15,633 bases of DNA from Paracoccus sp. (in: a-proteobacteria) (GTDB taxonomy: Bacteria; Pseudomonadota; Alphaproteobacteria; Rhodobacterales; Rhodobacteraceae), in the NCBI GenBank assembly GCA_018056045.1, contig JAGPGI010000017.1:1-15633 (forward strand). Direction: 5' to 3'. Shown here piece by piece: positions 14,035-15,633 of this stretch. Both the position numbers and the translations under genes were made by a program. Each line of letters begins with the position of its first letter. The first letter of the stretch is position 1. Under the pieces are notes generated by a model. The model saw only the letters and a list, made by a program, of their open reading frames with translations, made no database searches and was not told where the DNA came from.

Positions 14035-15633
14035 TCAGAAGTTTTCCAGCAAGCGGCCCAGATAGTTGCGCTCATCGCGGGACCGGTCGCGCTCGGCCTC
14101 GCGGCGGCGAATCTCGTCTTGCAGGTCGCGGGCCTTGCGGGCCGGGTCGCCCCCCTCGGCCAGGGGATCGCCACCGGTGATCGAACCGCCATCGCCCGAA
14201 AGCGCCCGCCCCAAAGGATCGGTCTGCGGCTGCTGGGACCATGGCTGCGCCAGCCCGCGCTGGCCGCGCCCATCGCCCGCCGGATCCTGCGGCCCGTCAC
14301 CCTGCTGGCCTTGCTGGCCCTGTTGGCCTTCCTGTCCCTCGGGCTGGTTTTGCGACAGCATGTCGCCAAGCGCCCGCATCCCCTCGCGCATGGACTGGAT
14401 CGCCTGCGCCTGCCGCTCCATCGCGCCCGAGGGGTCGCCCTGCCGCAGCGCCTCCTCGGCCTCCTCCATGGCGCGGCCCGCCTCGTCCAGATCGCGCCGC
14501 GCGGCCTCGCCCTGATCGGTGCCGCGTCCGGGCAGCAGGCCCCGCTGGCGGCCAAGGCTTTCGCGCAGCTCGCGCTGGCGATCGGCCAGGTCCTGATTGT
14601 CCTGACTGCCCTGAGCACCATCCTCGCCCTGCTGCCACTGGCCGTATTGGTCCTGCATCTGGCGCATCGCCTCATCCGCCAGCTTCTGCTGATCGCGCAG
14701 CGTCTCGGCCAGCTTGCCCATCCGCCCCGAGCGGGCAGAGGATGAGGGATCATCGCTTTGCGTGACCCGCAGGTTCTGCATCATGCGGTTGAACTGCTCC
14801 AGCAATTCCTGCGCCTCGGCCATGCGGCCCTCGTTCATCAGGCGCTGGATCTCGTCCATCATCTGCTGGATCTGGTCGCCGGTGATCTGCTGGTTCCCGT
14901 CCCTGGGCGAGCGGTCAAAGCGCTCGGACGGGTCCTCGCCCTGCTGCTCGCCCAGCATGGCAATGTACTCGTCGGTGGCCTTTTGCAGCTCGTCCATCAG
15001 GCGCTGGATTTCCTCGGGGCTGGCACCGTTGCGGATCGCCTCAGAGAGCCGCTCCTGCGCCTGCTGCATGCGTTCCAGCGCATCGGCCAGCCCGCCATCC
15101 TCCAGCGCGACAGCGGCGTCCCACAGCACCTGCGCCAGCTTGTTGCGCGCCTCTTCGGACAGGTTGCCCGATTCCAGCGTGCCGATGGCGCCGCGCAGGC
15201 CCTTATACAGATCTTCCTCGATAAAGCCGTCGGGCTGCCAGCTGACGGCGCGCAAAACCTGCGCGCTGCGGGCCGCATTCTGGCGCGACCACAGCAGATC
15301 GCGGCGCAGCTCGATCAGCGCGGCGGCCAGAGGGTCAAAGAATCGCCGTCCCGGCAGCACCATGGCCATGGGCGGGGCCACCCCCTCCTGCCCGATGCCG
15401 TCGCTGACCTTCAGCGAGACGGTGACCGGCAGGTTGGCCCATGGATGGCGCGACAGATCCTCGGCCAGCCGCCCGCGAATATCCTTGCGCGACCCCGAGG
15501 CCGGCAGCGGCAACTCCAGCGCGATGGCCTCGCGCGGCTCGGGCGCGATGGCCAGACCGAAGCGGCGGTCCACCGCTGCCAGATCCAGCGCGATCACCGC
15601 CGCACCGCCAGCGATGCCATTGTCGTCAGAGGC
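14035..15633 (-). CDS. TIGR02302/DUF4175-type large protein, N-terminus outside the window
   Basis: C-terminal 532 residues of a protein whose family members are usually about 850, with N-terminal membrane helices that would lie beyond base 15633. The frame is open to the edge. The first visible 110 residues look like a beta domain (SLKVSDGIGQEGVAPPM). From about 150 on it is helical and rich in Gln, Glu, Asp, Met and Arg (LMDELQKATDEYIAMLGEQ, IQQMMDEIQRLMNEGRMAEAQELLEQFN), probably long coiled coils. A Gln/Gly-rich stretch with (GQQ) repeats follows, then a charged tail ending NYLGRLLENF. Function is not known; location in the inner membrane with a periplasmic helical part is plausible. Its TGA at 14037-14035 directly abuts the zinc-ribbon stop. 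There is no terminator between the two genes. Confidence 0.85.
   Translation of the reverse strand, partial: ASDDNGIAGGAAVIALDLAAVDRRFGLAIAPEPREAIALELPLPASGSRKDIRGRLAEDLSRHPWANLPVTVSLKVSDGIGQEGVAPPMAMVLPGRRFFDPLAAALIELRRDLLWSRQNAARSAQVLRAVSWQPDGFIEEDLYKGLRGAIGTLESGNLSEEARNKLAQVLWDAAVALEDGGLADALERMQQAQERLSEAIRNGASPEEIQRLMDELQKATDEYIAMLGEQQGEDPSERFDRSPRDGNQQITGDQIQQMMDEIQRLMNEGRMAEAQELLEQFNRMMQNLRVTQSDDPSSSARSGRMGKLAETLRDQQKLADEAMRQMQDQYGQWQQGEDGAQGSQDNQDLADRQRELRESLGRQRGLLPGRGTDQGEAARRDLDEAGRAMEEAEEALRQGDPSGAMERQAQAIQSMREGMRALGDMLSQNQPEGQEGQQGQQGQQGDGPQDPAGDGRGQRGLAQPWSQQPQTDPLGRALSGDGGSITGGDPLAEGGDPARKARDLQDEIRRREAERDRSRDERNYLGRLLENF
14301..14336 (-). repeat. 9-base tandem repeat coding for (GQQ)3-GQE
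   Basis: Four successive 9-mers on the plus strand, CCTGCTGGC, CTTGCTGGC, CCTGTTGGC and a degenerate CTTCCTGTC. On the coding strand they give GQE-GQQ-GQQ-GQQ inside the TIGR02302-type protein. Since the unit is three codons, copy-number change would keep the frame. Confidence 0.6.

Noticed and set aside
1..15633. Defence island, CRISPR array, prophage, insertion sequence or tRNA
   Set aside because: I looked for repeat-spacer patterns, transposase or integrase motifs, nuclease/helicase pairs and tRNA-like folds by eye and found none.

Overview
The window is high-GC, densely coded DNA of alphaproteobacterial type. The closest feel is Rhodobacteraceae, probably Paracoccus or a near relative. 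This is inferred from recalled protein resemblance (RimO, EttA, the TIGR02302-type protein, the zinc-ribbon protein beside ftsEX) and from the ftsE-ftsX-plsC order; no search was run. I see no rRNA, tRNA, CRISPR array, insertion sequence, phage gene or recognisable defence system. Most of the window is chromosomal housekeeping and cell-envelope genes.

Layout. 1-3448 (minus strand): the N-terminal 239 residues of a short-chain dehydrogenase, the ribosome-associated ABC-F ATPase EttA, and a PAPS-dependent sulfotransferase. 3641-4522 (plus): a 293-residue helical protein I cannot assign. 4568-6482 (minus): rimO (S12 methylthiotransferase) followed by an isochorismatase-like cysteine hydrolase. 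6592-8023 (plus): three small exported proteins, namely a lipoprotein with a Clp-protease/crotonase-like Ser motif, an MliC/PliC-type lysozyme inhibitor and a small periplasmic protein of unknown role. Strong hairpin terminators follow the second and third. 8083-10408 (minus): an ABC-2 exporter (ATPase plus permease, 4-bp overlap) preceded by a PPOX-fold flavoprotein with a good promoter. 10518-12906 (minus): ftsE, ftsX and plsC, tightly overlapped. 13033-14034 (plus): a zinc-ribbon, single-pass membrane protein divergent from ftsE. 14035-15633 (minus): the C-terminal 532 residues of a large TIGR02302/DUF4175-type protein, running off the window.

The most notable observations are as follows. 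(1) An in-frame TAG splits plsC. The full frame begins with ATG overlapping the ftsX stop (TGATG), but codon 59 is TAG, followed at once by ATG ATG and an intact catalytic domain that lacks the membrane anchor. (2) A promoter directly before rimO places the expected transcription start on the A of its ATG and there is no Shine-Dalgarno, suggesting a leaderless mRNA. (3) The protein at 3641-4522 is unassigned. (4) The zinc-ribbon and TIGR02302 genes converge with no base between their stop codons.

Functionally, ftsEX, plsC and the two genes beyond them form an envelope and division neighbourhood. The exported trio at 6592-8023 looks like envelope protection. rimO and ettA both act on the ribosome but are in separate transcription units.
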